From the NCBI GenBank assembly GCA_031266095.1, contig JAISBR010000216.1, forward strand, positions 1 to 21,505: 21,505 nucleotides of DNA, read 5' to 3'. Below are positions 8,703 to 15,631 of the stretch, in pieces. The stretch is from Treponema sp. (GTDB taxonomy: Bacteria > Spirochaetota > Spirochaetia > Treponematales > Breznakiellaceae). The notes beneath the pieces were generated by a model. The model was not told the origin of the DNA and searched no databases. It worked only from the letters and a program-made list of their open reading frames with translations. The first letter of the stretch is position 1. Each line of letters starts with the position of its first letter. The position numbers were made by a program, and so were the translations under genes.

Positions 8703-9731
8703 TTACCGAACTGCTTTGATCCGATCGGTGAGAGGTCTTGCCCAGGCGTGCTCCGCGAAAAGACTGTCGGTCAAGGGCTGGATCATCTGGATGATCCGCG
8801 TCTGATCCGCGGCGGTGGCAGGCGTTACCGTTACCCCGTGGTCCCGAAGGAATGTGCGGTCATTGTCCACGCTCTTGATGTAATCGTCCCAGGCTTTTAC
8901 CGATGTTGCCTTCGCCGCATCGCGCACGATTTTTTGCTGATCCGCCGTCAGTTTATCGAAGAACGGCGCGCTTACCACGATTTCCAGGGTGGCGATGATG
9001 TGGTTCGTCTCGTACAGGTATTTCTGCACTTCGTAGAAGGCTTCACTGATGACCGTCACCATACCGTTATCCTGACCGTCTACCACGCCGGTTTCCATGG
9101 CGGAAAAAAGCTCTCCCAGGGGAATAACCTGGGCGCTCGCCCCCAGGTTTTCGGCAATACCCACATGGATCGGGTTGCCGGGCATACGGAACTTCTGGCC
9201 CCTGAAATCGTCTACCGAGGTGAGCGGCTTGTTACTGGTAAAGGTACGGGCGCTGTTCGGCCCCCAGCCCAGTATATACACGGTGGGGAATTTCTGGTGA
9301 AATTCGGCGTTGATTTCCTCGGCAATGGAACCGGTCCACACGGCCTTCGCGTGGTCAAGGCCGCGGTACAGGAAAGGCCAGTCGGAAATCATCATGGTGG
9401 GGTATTCCTGGTTCATCGGAGTTCCGACAATGGCAACTTCAATGGTGCCGTTCCGTACTCCGTTCCAGAGGTCCCCTTCGTTTCCGAGGGTACCGGAGTG
9501 GTAAATATCCACCGCCAAGGCCCCTCCCGAAGCCTGTTCGATCTGGGGCTTAAACACGGTGTCCAGGGCCGCCGCCATGGGATGAGTGGCCCCCCAGTTG
9601 TCCCCAACCTTGATGGTTATCTTTTGCTGCGCGGAGCCCCCCGATCTGGCCTGTCCGCCTCCGGCAAATACAGTTCCGGCGGCAACCAGTCCCACCAGCA
9701 CTACCAAAAGGACCGTCTTTGTAATTTTCAT
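8703..9731 (-). CDS. dctP: TRAP transporter periplasmic substrate-binding protein DctP
   Basis: A 342-residue extracytoplasmic receptor with a clear signal peptide (MKITK, hydrophobic to about residue 20, cleavage near VFA-GG) and no lipobox cysteine. The DctP fold is recognisable from VDIYHSGTLGNEGDLWNGVR, the conserved arginine near residue 182 in KFRMPG that normally clamps the substrate carboxylate, AQVIPLGELFSAMETGVVDG and the C-terminal ISEAFYEVQKYLYETNH. The conserved arginine implies an organic acid such as a sugar acid; the linked dehydrogenase fits that, but the compound is unknown. AGGAGG lies 7 nt before the ATG, and a promoter sits immediately upstream at 9764-9792. It is the first gene of the dctPQM-dehydrogenase operon. 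Confidence 0.94.
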   Translation of the reverse strand: MKITKTVLLVVLVGLVAAGTVFAGGGQARSGGSAQQKITIKVGDNWGATHPMAAALDTVFKPQIEQASGGALAVDIYHSGTLGNEGDLWNGVRNGTIEVAIVGTPMNQEYPTMMISDWPFLYRGLDHAKAVWTGSIAEEINAEFHQKFPTVYILGWGPNSARTFTSNKPLTSVDDFRGQKFRMPGNPIHVGIAENLGASAQVIPLGELFSAMETGVVDGQDNGMVTVISEAFYEVQKYLYETNHIIATLEIVVSAPFFDKLTADQQKIVRDAAKATSVKAWDDYIKSVDNDRTFLRDHGVTVTPATAADQTRIIQMIQPLTDSLFAEHAWARPLTDRIKAVR

Positions 9732-9763
9732 ACTATTTTCCTCCTAAAAATAAAACATACAAT

Positions 9764-9792
9764 ATGATAATATGGTAATATTCAACGGTCAA
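9764..9792 (-). promoter_or_regulatory. Predicted promoter of the TRAP operon
   Basis: On the minus strand TTGACC (9792-9787), exactly 17 nt, and TATCAT (9769-9764) form a good sigma-70-type promoter, giving a leader of about 26 nt that carries the dctP Shine-Dalgarno. The TGA stop of the upstream lacI fragment lies within the -35 box. The spacer is very AT-rich; I see no clear LacI-type operator with a central CG. Confidence 0.65.
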
Positions 9793-10022
9793 CTCTTTTT
9801 TCTCCATAATATAATGGCTATCGTCTTTGTATAACCGGTCCGCATGGAGCTGGCTATGCTGTTCGGTATATAACCAAGTTCCGCCGCTTTTTCTTTGATT
9901 TTTTTAATCGTTTCCGGCGCAATGCTGTTACGATTCTTCAAAGCACATGAAATAGTATTAACCGATAATCCCAATGAGTCGGCTATATCTTTAAGCGTAA
10001 CCTGCTTTCCTCTGTGCGGCAT
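9789..10022 (-). pseudogene. Truncated LacI-family transcriptional regulator (DNA-binding domain only)
   Basis: The 77-codon frame encodes a complete LacI-type helix-turn-helix and hinge: VTLKDIADSLGLSVNTIS, then SIAPETIKKIKEKAAELGY, IPNSIASSMRTGYTKTIAII, the last being the start of the ligand-binding core. It then ends as LWRKKS and stop. LacI proteins are about 330-350 residues, so some 260 residues that sense the inducer and dimerise are absent. No other frame nearby continues the core; only about 57 bp separate the stop from dctP. I infer an internal or 3' deletion of the regulator that once controlled the TRAP operon. The ATG at 10022 is chosen because a near-consensus promoter lies just upstream; a TTG at 10091 is upstream of that promoter. 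A stand-alone mini-repressor is possible but would lack the usual dimer interface. Confidence 0.8.
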
Positions 10023-10032
10023 TATACCAAAG

Positions 10033-10060
10033 AATATAGATGAAATGAAATCTTTGTCAA
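10033..10060 (-). promoter_or_regulatory. Predicted promoter of the lacI-type remnant, nearly leaderless
   Basis: On the minus strand a perfect TTGACA (10060-10055), a 16-nt spacer and TATATT (10038-10033) precede the ATG at 10022 by 10 nt. No Shine-Dalgarno fits in that space. The promoter is intact although the gene is truncated. Confidence 0.65.
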
Positions 10061-10145
10061 TCGAGACTGTTCCAAACCGGGCTGCGGGCAATTAGCAAAC
10101 CGAAGGAGCGGTTTGTATGGGAAAAAGACGGCCGCTCTGAAAGAC

Positions 10146-10165
10146 GGGGGCGGGCTACCGCCCCC
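10146..10165 (-). terminator. GC-rich hairpin downstream of the BMP receptor gene
   Basis: An 8-bp perfect stem, GGGGGCGG with CCGCCCCC around a GCTA loop, begins about 20 nt after the stop of the minus-strand receptor gene. Read on the minus strand it is followed by GTCTTTC, only a short T-rich stretch, so it is a plausible but imperfect terminator. The rest of the 162-bp gap to the lacI remnant shows no gene. Confidence 0.5.
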
Positions 10166-10184
10166 CTTGTAACCGTATTTTGTT

Positions 10185-11282
10185 CTATAGCTTGGAATAA
10201 TCCACGGAATTCCAGTTGATGGTTCCCGCATTTTGCCGGAATGCGCTCAGGGCTTCGTCAACTTTGGTACGGACATCTGCGGGCACCTGGCCGGCAAGAT
10301 TCTGGTTATAGTCAAACACAAACCCGTTGTTGGAGAAGTTCATGGGGATACATTCGCCGCCCCGGACACCCGCGTCCAGCTTCTGCACCAAGCCGACTAT
10401 TACCGCCGCGTAGTTGTAGGACGATGCGGCAATGCACTTGGCCTTGCCTTCGGGAGTGTCAAACTGGGCGAGGTCCTGCCCGGCCCACCACAGATACCGT
10501 CCGCTGTACGCCGCGTCGCTCACCGCCCGAAGTGCCCCGATGGCCTGCTGGGATGAACCGGTAAGCACATCGGCGCCGCTACGAATCTGGGTATGGGCCA
10601 CTTCCCCGGCCTTTACAAAGTCCGAAAAAGACCCGGTATGGGCTACCGCGATCTTCGCCTGGGGATTTACCGCCTGGACGCCCAGAACAAAACCCCGGTT
10701 ATACCGGGCGGCATCACCGCCGTCCACCGGCCCAACCAGTCCGACCTGATTGCTTTGGGTAAGAAGCCCCGCAATCACGCCGCTCAAGTACCCGGTTTCC
10801 TCGCTTTCGGGCATGTAGGTAAACACGTTCTCGGGACCGATTTCCGCGCTGGTTCCAAAGGCAAAGGTAATGTTGGGGTACTCCTCCGCCATTTCCAGAA
10901 TCAGGTTTTTGTACTGGGCGCCATGGCCGATGATGACGTTGTATCCCTGGGACGCGTACTGGCGGGCAGCGGAACCGGCATCCACCGGCAGCATCTTTTC
11001 GGTGTAATTGAATTCGATGCGTCCGGGGAGTTGTTTTTGGGCTGCCACCAGCCCGTCGTACATGGCCTGACACCAGCCTTTATCATCGATGGTATTTTCG
11101 ATGATAAGCGCAATTTTAACTACATCGCTTTGCGTCTCGCTGCTTGCGGGGACCGCCGTCCGCTCTCCGCCGCTTGCGGGCGCCGCTGTTCGCTCTCCGC
11201 TGCATGCCACAAAAATGACCACCGAAGCAAACAGGACGCACACCGCAAAAACCAACCCGAGCATCACAACATTTTTTTTCAT
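10185..11282 (-). CDS. BMP-family (PnrA/Med-like) ABC transporter receptor lipoprotein
   Basis: A 365-residue lipoprotein of the basic membrane protein family, whose studied members (for example PnrA of Treponema pallidum) bind purine nucleosides. The signal region MKKNVVMLGLVFAVCVLF leads to a loose spirochaetal lipobox FVAC with Cys27, followed by a short linker in which GERTAAPASG is nearly repeated. Family motifs follow: IDDKGWCQAMYDGL, the stretch around YNVIIGHGAQYKNL, FAFGTSAEIGPENVFTY, EETGYLSGVIAGLL and NRGFVLGVQAVNPQAKI. Two ATGs are adjacent; the one at 11282 sits 6 nt from an AGGAGG. The ATPase and permease genes for the same importer are divergently oriented at 11874-15482. The ligand is inferred from family only. 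Confidence 0.9.
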   Translation of the reverse strand: MKKNVVMLGLVFAVCVLFASVVIFVACSGERTAAPASGGERTAVPASSETQSDVVKIALIIENTIDDKGWCQAMYDGLVAAQKQLPGRIEFNYTEKMLPVDAGSAARQYASQGYNVIIGHGAQYKNLILEMAEEYPNITFAFGTSAEIGPENVFTYMPESEETGYLSGVIAGLLTQSNQVGLVGPVDGGDAARYNRGFVLGVQAVNPQAKIAVAHTGSFSDFVKAGEVAHTQIRSGADVLTGSSQQAIGALRAVSDAAYSGRYLWWAGQDLAQFDTPEGKAKCIAASSYNYAAVIVGLVQKLDAGVRGGECIPMNFSNNGFVFDYNQNLAGQVPADVRTKVDEALSAFRQNAGTINWNSVDYSKL

Positions 11283-11310
11283 CATTTCCCTCCTAAATTG
11301 ACATTTTGTT

Positions 11311-11368
11311 GAGCCTGTCCCAAAACTAGTTGACTGTGCGCTAACGCGCACGGTTTTGGGACAGGCTC
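11311..11368. repeat. 58-bp perfect terminal-inverted-repeat hairpin in the BMP receptor leader
   Basis: GAGCCTGTCCCAAAAC (11311-11326) is repeated exactly inverted at 11353-11368, enclosing 26 nt that contain a second small stem (GTGCG with CGCAC). The whole can fold into one tall hairpin. It lies about 20 nt upstream of the receptor gene's Shine-Dalgarno. The outer bases are flanked by TT on both sides. A related string, GAGCCTGTTCCAAAA, occurs at about 15494, which suggests a dispersed repeat family. Confidence 0.75.
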
Positions 11369-11394
11369 TTACACTTTTTCAGGCTTTTAGCCCG

Positions 11395-11461
11395 CGAACC
11401 TTCGGTTCGACAAAACCGCGGAATTTAAGGTTGCTTTCCCCAAAACTGAAGTTTTGGGGAA
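11395..11461. repeat. Two adjacent small hairpins
   Basis: CGAACC-TTC-GGTTCG (11395-11409) and TTCCCCAAAAC-TGAA-GTTTTGGGGAA (11436-11461, 11-bp perfect stem) follow each other in the intergenic region. The second has a decayed copy at 11786-11814 (21 of 29 positions agree, from my alignment of 11437-11465), in which the stem no longer pairs fully. Confidence 0.65.
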
Positions 11462-11489
11462 GCCTCTGTTGTAATTTATTCATGGCGAG

Positions 11490-11550
11490 GGTTTAATACC
11501 CCGCCGGACCAGAGATCCGAGCTCTGCCGCAGTCATAAAGGTATTAAACC
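11490..11550. repeat. 61-bp MITE-like element with 11-bp inverted ends and CGAG flanks
   Basis: GGTTTAATACC (11490-11500) and its exact inverse GGTATTAAACC (11540-11550) bound a 39-bp core. Both ends are flanked by the same 4 bases, CGAG (11486-11489 and 11551-11554), as expected of a target-site duplication. The core carries CGCCGGA and GCTCTGCCGC, which recur in the next stem-loop. No transposase is present. The 4-bp flank could be chance. Confidence 0.55.
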
Positions 11551-11578
11551 CGAGACCAATACCCTATGAGAACAATAT

Positions 11579-11611
11579 ACCGCGCCGGAGGTCCAAGCTC
11601 TGCCGCGCGGT
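11579..11611. repeat. Stem-loop sharing the core but not the stem of the preceding element
   Basis: ACCGCGC (11579-11585) pairs with GCGCGGT (11605-11611). The sequence 11583-11606 aligns with 11502-11530: CGCCGGA and GCTCTGCCGC are identical, the middle differs by two substitutions and a 5-nt gap. The pairing arms of the two elements are unrelated in sequence. Confidence 0.55.
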
Positions 11612-11621
11612 TGTTGATTTT

Positions 11622-11650
11622 ATCCTACCACTGAAATTTTTTTTGGTCAA
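11622..11650 (-). promoter_or_regulatory. Candidate promoter for the BMP receptor gene
   Basis: On the minus strand TTGACC (11650-11645), 17 nt, and TAGGAT (11627-11622) could drive the receptor gene. This would give a leader of about 330 nt that contains all the hairpins at 11311-11611. It is the best -35/-10 pair that I found on this strand in the gap, but it is not proven. Confidence 0.4.
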
Positions 11651-11751
11651 GTAAAATACAACTTTTTTTAATTTTTTTCTTCATAAGCATTAAACAATAC
11701 AAGCTATTTCTGATCAAACTCAAAATTTATACAAATATGAGTAAAATAAAC

Positions 11752-11780
11752 TTGATTATTGTAAGGTTCGGTATTACGAT
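11752..11780 (+). promoter_or_regulatory. Candidate promoter for the BMP-type ATPase/permease operon
   Basis: TTGATT (11752-11757), 17 nt, and TACGAT (11775-11780) give a moderate promoter about 90 nt before the ATPase start. The surrounding 11630-11760 is markedly AT-rich compared with the rest of the window, as expected for a divergent promoter region. No purine riboswitch is recognisable. Confidence 0.4.
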
Positions 11781-11873
11781 AGCTCATCCCAAGACTGAAA
11801 TTTTGTAATAGCCTGGGTCTTGCGGCTCAAGGATCACGGCTTTTTGAAAAAAATATTTGTAAGGGGGAACGGC

Positions 11874-13418
11874 ATGGGGGTGATGGAAACCACTGAAAAA
11901 ATCCGCAGCCTGCGGTTGGAACATATTACAAAACGCTTTCCGGGTATTGTCGCCTGTAAGGATATTTCCATCAGTGTCGGCGATAGCGAGGTGCTTGCCC
12001 TGGTTGGGGAAAACGGGGCGGGAAAGACTACTTTGATGAATATCCTTATGGGCTTGTACCAGAGTGACGAGGGGCGGATTGTTATCAACGATAGCCCGGT
12101 GCGGTTCCAGTCGCCCAAGGATGCTATTGCGGCGGGGATTGGGATGGTCCATCAGCAGTATATGCTGGTGCCGAATATGACGGTGCTGGAAAATGTGGCG
12201 CTGGGGTTCAAAAAGGCGTGGAATCCGCTGTGGCTTAACTATGGTTTGATCCGTGAGCGGCTTGAGGAGATTACGAGCCGGTATGCGCTGCCGGTGGATC
12301 CGAATGCGTATATTTGGCAGCTTTCGGTGGGTGAGCAGCAGCGGGTTGAGCTTATCAAGACCCTGTGTCTGGGGGCGCGGTTCCTTATTCTGGATGAGCC
12401 GACGAGCGCGCTTACGCCGCAGGAGACGGAGGATCTGATTCGGCTTCTGAAGCGGATGACGGCGGAGTTGTCTATTATCTTTATCAGCCACAAATTGCAG
12501 GAGGTAAAGAGTCTTTCGGACAAGGTTACGATTCTCCGTCATGGGGAGGTGGTGTTTCGGGGCAACACGGCGGATCATTCTTCCCAGGATATTGCGGCGC
12601 TTATGACGGGGCACGAGGTGGCGCTTCCGTTGCGGGATGATAGTTCTACTCCGGGAGGGACGGCGCTGGAGATTCAGAATCTGAATGTAAAGAGCGACCG
12701 GGGGTTCCTGGCTCTCAATGGGCTTAATTTGTCCATCAGGAAGGGGGAGATCATGGGCCTTGCGGGGGTGTCGGGCAACGGCCAAAAGGAGTTGGCGGAA
12801 GCGATCAACGGCCTGCGGAAAACGGAGTCGGGCAAGATTCTGCTGCTTGGATCTGATATTGCCAATCGTTCTACGGCGTATACGATCCGCCAGGGGAATG
12901 GGTATATTCCGGAAGAACGTAATATAGAAGGGATTGTTCCGAGTTTTTCCATCCGGGAGAATCTTGTGTTGAAGGACGTGGACCGGCCCCAATATTCCCG
13001 GCGGGGGTTTCTGAAACGGCAGGTTATCAGTGAAAACGCGGAGCGTCTGCGCAAGGATTTCGATATTCGCGGGGCGGGTATTGCGGCGGCGGCGGGGTCT
13101 CTTTCGGGGGGCAATATCCAAAAAGTGATTCTTGCCCGTGAGCTTACGCGGCATCCGCAGTTCCTGGTGGCGGTGTATCCGACGCGGGGGCTGGATATGG
13201 GTGCGGCGGAATTTATCCATAATCAACTGCTGGAAAAGCGGCGGGAGGGGTACGGGATTCTTCTTATTTCCGAGGAGCTTGAGGAAATCTTGAACCTTTC
13301 GGACCGGATCGCGGTTATTTTCAAGGGTCAGATTCAACGGGTGCTTGAGTCCGGTGAGGCGAACCGCAGGCTTTTGGGTATCCTGATGGCGGGGGTAAAA
13401 CATGACGAAGCAGTTTAA
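11874..13418 (+). CDS. BMP-type ABC transporter ATP-binding protein with two ABC domains (YufO/RbsA-like)
   Basis: A 514-residue ATPase with two tandem ABC domains powers the nucleoside-type importer. Domain 1 is complete: Walker [10 protein letters not shown] (about 45-53), signature LSVGEQQR (150-157), Walker B LILDEP (171-176). Domain 2 is degenerate at its P-loop (GVSGNGQKE, about 298-306) but keeps LSGGNIQK (410-417) and a YPTRGLD switch. This asymmetry is normal in the RbsA/YufO group. The frame is open to a TTG at 11820, but ATG 11874 has an AGGGGGA site 6 nt upstream and matches the family's start. It overlaps the next gene by 17 nt. Codons here end in G more often than in the neighbouring mod genes. 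Confidence 0.92.
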   Translation: MGVMETTEKIRSLRLEHITKRFPGIVACKDISISVGDSEVLALVGENGAGKTTLMNILMGLYQSDEGRIVINDSPVRFQSPKDAIAAGIGMVHQQYMLVPNMTVLENVALGFKKAWNPLWLNYGLIRERLEEITSRYALPVDPNAYIWQLSVGEQQRVELIKTLCLGARFLILDEPTSALTPQETEDLIRLLKRMTAELSIIFISHKLQEVKSLSDKVTILRHGEVVFRGNTADHSSQDIAALMTGHEVALPLRDDSSTPGGTALEIQNLNVKSDRGFLALNGLNLSIRKGEIMGLAGVSGNGQKELAEAINGLRKTESGKILLLGSDIANRSTAYTIRQGNGYIPEERNIEGIVPSFSIRENLVLKDVDRPQYSRRGFLKRQVISENAERLRKDFDIRGAGIAAAAGSLSGGNIQKVILARELTRHPQFLVAVYPTRGLDMGAAEFIHNQLLEKRREGYGILLISEELEEILNLSDRIAVIFKGQIQRVLESGEANRRLLGILMAGVKHDEAV

Positions 13419-14535
13419 ATTATTTTATACAGGGGGCATTATCCTTGCGGCGGTTTTAACGGCTATGCTCCTGGGGGCGGCGGTGCTTGCCGCTATTGGG
13501 GCGGATGTTCTGCGGGTGTATGGGGTTATCCTGACGGAGCCGTTGAAGAATTTTTCCCTGGTTAGCGAGGTACTTATCCGGGCTATTCCGCTTACCACTA
13601 TCGCCCTGGGGATTGCGGTGGCGTACCGCTGCGGCATTATCAACATTGGGGCGGAGGGCCAAATGGCCGTAGGTATCCTGGCGGCTACGGCGGTTTCCCT
13701 GGCGCTGCCCGATGTCCCGCGTCCGATCCTGCTTCCGCTGGTTTTACTGGCGGGGTGTATAGGGGGCGGTTTTTGGGGATTTATCCCCGGGTTTCTCAAG
13801 GCAAAGCTGGCGGTGAGCGAACTGCTTTCCACCGTGATGCTTAACTACATTGCCGCCCAGTTCTACACGTTCTTCCTTAGGGGGCCTATGCTCGATCCGG
13901 CGGAACTTACCATGGGCAGCGGTACTCCCCAGAGTATGCGGCTTACCCGGAACATTTGGCTGGACCGGCTTATTCCGGGGACCCGGCTGCATACGGGTAT
14001 TTTTATCGCCCTGGCCCTTGCGGTGGTGATCTACCTTTTACTGTGGAAAACGACGTGGGGGTACAAGATGCGGGCGGCGGGCGCTCAGGAACGGGCGGCC
14101 CGGTACGGGGGCATAAATGTGCCTGCCTATCTTATTATTGCCATTGGGATTTCCGGGGCGTGCGCCGGTATTGCGGGAGTGGTTGAGATCGCGGGAGTAC
14201 ACCGGCGGGCTATTGAGGGTATTACCAGCGGGTACGGGTTTAGCGCCATAGTGGTCGCCCTTTTCGGGGGGCTTCATCCGGCGGGGATTATTCCCGCGTC
14301 GTTTTTCTTCAGCCTTCTGATTGTGGGGGCCGATATGACCCAGCGTATGGTCGGCGTACCAGCCAATATGGTACAGGTCCTTCAGGGAATCATCATCCTG
14401 GTAATTGTTTCCACCAAGATGGTTCTGGCCAATCCCTACCTTATGGAGCGGGTCTGGCGCTGGCGGGAAAACTGGAGAAAGGGAAGCGCGCAATTCCCGG
14501 CAGGGGCCGCGCACAATGAGGAGGCCGCAAAATGA
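13402..14535 (+). CDS. BMP-type ABC transporter permease, first subunit (YufP-like)
   Basis: A 377-residue membrane protein of the branched-chain/ribose permease superfamily (BPD_transp_2). About eight to ten hydrophobic segments are visible, with the conserved block TTIALGIAVAYRCGIINIGAEGQMAVGI near the start, LSTVMLNYIAAQF in the middle, and a cytoplasmic loop MRAAGAQERAARYGGINV that should contact the ATPase. That set is typical of the YufP/NupP type nucleoside permeases. The gene starts inside the ATPase gene and ends with ATGA overlap with the second permease, so the three are translationally coupled. Confidence 0.91.
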   Translation: MTKQFKLFYTGGIILAAVLTAMLLGAAVLAAIGADVLRVYGVILTEPLKNFSLVSEVLIRAIPLTTIALGIAVAYRCGIINIGAEGQMAVGILAATAVSLALPDVPRPILLPLVLLAGCIGGGFWGFIPGFLKAKLAVSELLSTVMLNYIAAQFYTFFLRGPMLDPAELTMGSGTPQSMRLTRNIWLDRLIPGTRLHTGIFIALALAVVIYLLLWKTTWGYKMRAAGAQERAARYGGINVPAYLIIAIGISGACAGIAGVVEIAGVHRRAIEGITSGYGFSAIVVALFGGLHPAGIIPASFFFSLLIVGADMTQRMVGVPANMVQVLQGIIILVIVSTKMVLANPYLMERVWRWRENWRKGSAQFPAGAAHNEEAAK

Positions 14536-15482
14536 TGAACATTATCGTTAATATCCTTGCCCTGGGGGTGCCGTTTTCGGTGGCCCTGCTTATCGCCAGC
14601 CTGGGGGAGATGATCAACCAGCGGGCGGGGATCTTTAATCTTGGCTGTGAGGGCATTATGGCTATGGGGGCCTTCCTGGGTATGCTGATTCCCTATATGG
14701 CCGGTCATGGCGAGGCGGTTTCGGAGGGGTGGAACCTGCTGGGCCTTCTTGCGGCGGTCGGCGCGGGCGCTCTGTTGGGGCTATTCTTCGGCGTTGCGGT
14801 AATCTCCTTTCGCAGTCCCCAGGGAATCGCGGGAATCGGCTTGCAGATGTTCGGGGTGGGTACCGCCGGGACCCTGTTCCGCCACTTTGTCGGCGGCACT
14901 CAGAGCGTACCGGGGATAGGGTCCGCTCCCATTCCCCTGCTGTGCGACATTCCCGTTCTGGGGCAGATTCTTTTTAACCACAACATCCTGGTTTACCTGG
15001 CGTTTCTTATGGTCCCGGCGGCCTGGTATATACTGTTTAAGACCCCCTGGGGGCTTCGCGTCCGCGCCGCCGGCACCTATCCCCGTGCGGCGGATTCCCT
15101 GGGCATCAAGATAAACCTTGTCCGCTACCAGGCCCTGGCGGTCGGGGGCGCCATGGCGGGACTGGCAGGCGCCTATCTTTCCCTGTGTCAGGCGAAGATG
15201 TTCAGCGACAGCCTTATTGCCGGGCGGGGGTTTATCGCGGTGGCCCTGGTGTACTTCGGCCACTGGATCCCGGTGCGGATCATGGGAGGCGCGCTGTTGT
15301 TCAGCATGGCCCAATCCCTTCAGCTTGCCATTCAGGGGCAGGGGATCAACTTCCCCTATGAATTCGCCGTGATGATCCCCTATATTCTGGTAATTGCCGT
15401 CCTCGCCTTCTCGCGGAAAAATCAGCACTTGATGAGCCCTGCGGATTTGGGCAAACCCTTTAACCGGGAAATACGGGCCTAA
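14532..15482 (+). CDS. BMP-type ABC transporter permease, second subunit (YufQ-like)
   Basis: This 316-residue membrane protein pairs with the preceding permease to form the channel. It carries the parallel conserved blocks SLGEMINQRAGIFNLGCEG and MAMGAFLGM, then IAGIGLQMFGVG, the ATPase-contact loop LRVRAAGTYPRAADSLGI, and GAMAGLAGAYLSL with RGFIAVALVYFGHW near the end. These match the shorter YufQ/NupQ subunit. The ATG overlaps the stop of the upstream permease by 4 nt. No receptor gene follows; the receptor is encoded divergently at 10185-11282. Confidence 0.92.
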   Translation: MMNIIVNILALGVPFSVALLIASLGEMINQRAGIFNLGCEGIMAMGAFLGMLIPYMAGHGEAVSEGWNLLGLLAAVGAGALLGLFFGVAVISFRSPQGIAGIGLQMFGVGTAGTLFRHFVGGTQSVPGIGSAPIPLLCDIPVLGQILFNHNILVYLAFLMVPAAWYILFKTPWGLRVRAAGTYPRAADSLGIKINLVRYQALAVGGAMAGLAGAYLSLCQAKMFSDSLIAGRGFIAVALVYFGHWIPVRIMGGALLFSMAQSLQLAIQGQGINFPYEFAVMIPYILVIAVLAFSRKNQHLMSPADLGKPFNREIRA

Positions 15483-15487
15483 TCGTT

Positions 15488-15610
15488 TCAATATGAGCCT
15501 GTTCCAAAATCCCAGGCAATAGGGAATAGGGAGCGGCCGCCACCTGCGGGCGTAGCACGGCTGCTCCCTGCCCCCACTGCGGGACTCTGCCTCGAATAAA
15601 GGCCGGGACG
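15488..15610. repeat. Intergenic stretch with decayed copies of repeat motifs
   Basis: The 149-bp gap contains GAGCCTGTTCCAAAA, close to the inverted-repeat arm at 11311, then AATAGGGAATAGGG and CTCTGCCTCGAATAA, which recall pieces of the hairpin modules at 20425-21320 (CGGAATAGGG, CTCTGC, GCCTCGAATAA). No intact hairpin remains. I interpret this tentatively as a degraded relic of the same repeats. Confidence 0.3.
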
Positions 15611-15631
15611 CGGGCAGCCGATAATGGGGAT

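Noticed and set aside
8700..9767. Long plus-strand open frame opposite dctP
   Set aside because: It is the shadow of the DctP gene, which has a signal peptide, family motifs and an AGGAGG site.
10023..10091. TTG start extending the lacI remnant upstream
   Set aside because: It would translate through a perfect TTGACA and a TATATT promoter; the LacI domain begins just after the ATG at 10022.
11737..11808. Small plus-strand ORF of 23 codons (MSKINLIIVRFG...)
   Set aside because: It has no ribosome site, lies across a candidate promoter, and includes the decayed hairpin copy.
11630..11873. Purine riboswitch upstream of the nucleoside-type importer
   Set aside because: I could not find the conserved junction and loop sequences of the purine class on either strand.
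11784..13403. Long minus-strand open frame of 539 codons
   Set aside because: It is antisense to the clear two-domain ATPase, is rich in Arg, Pro, His and Gln as shadow frames usually are, and has no recognisable domain.
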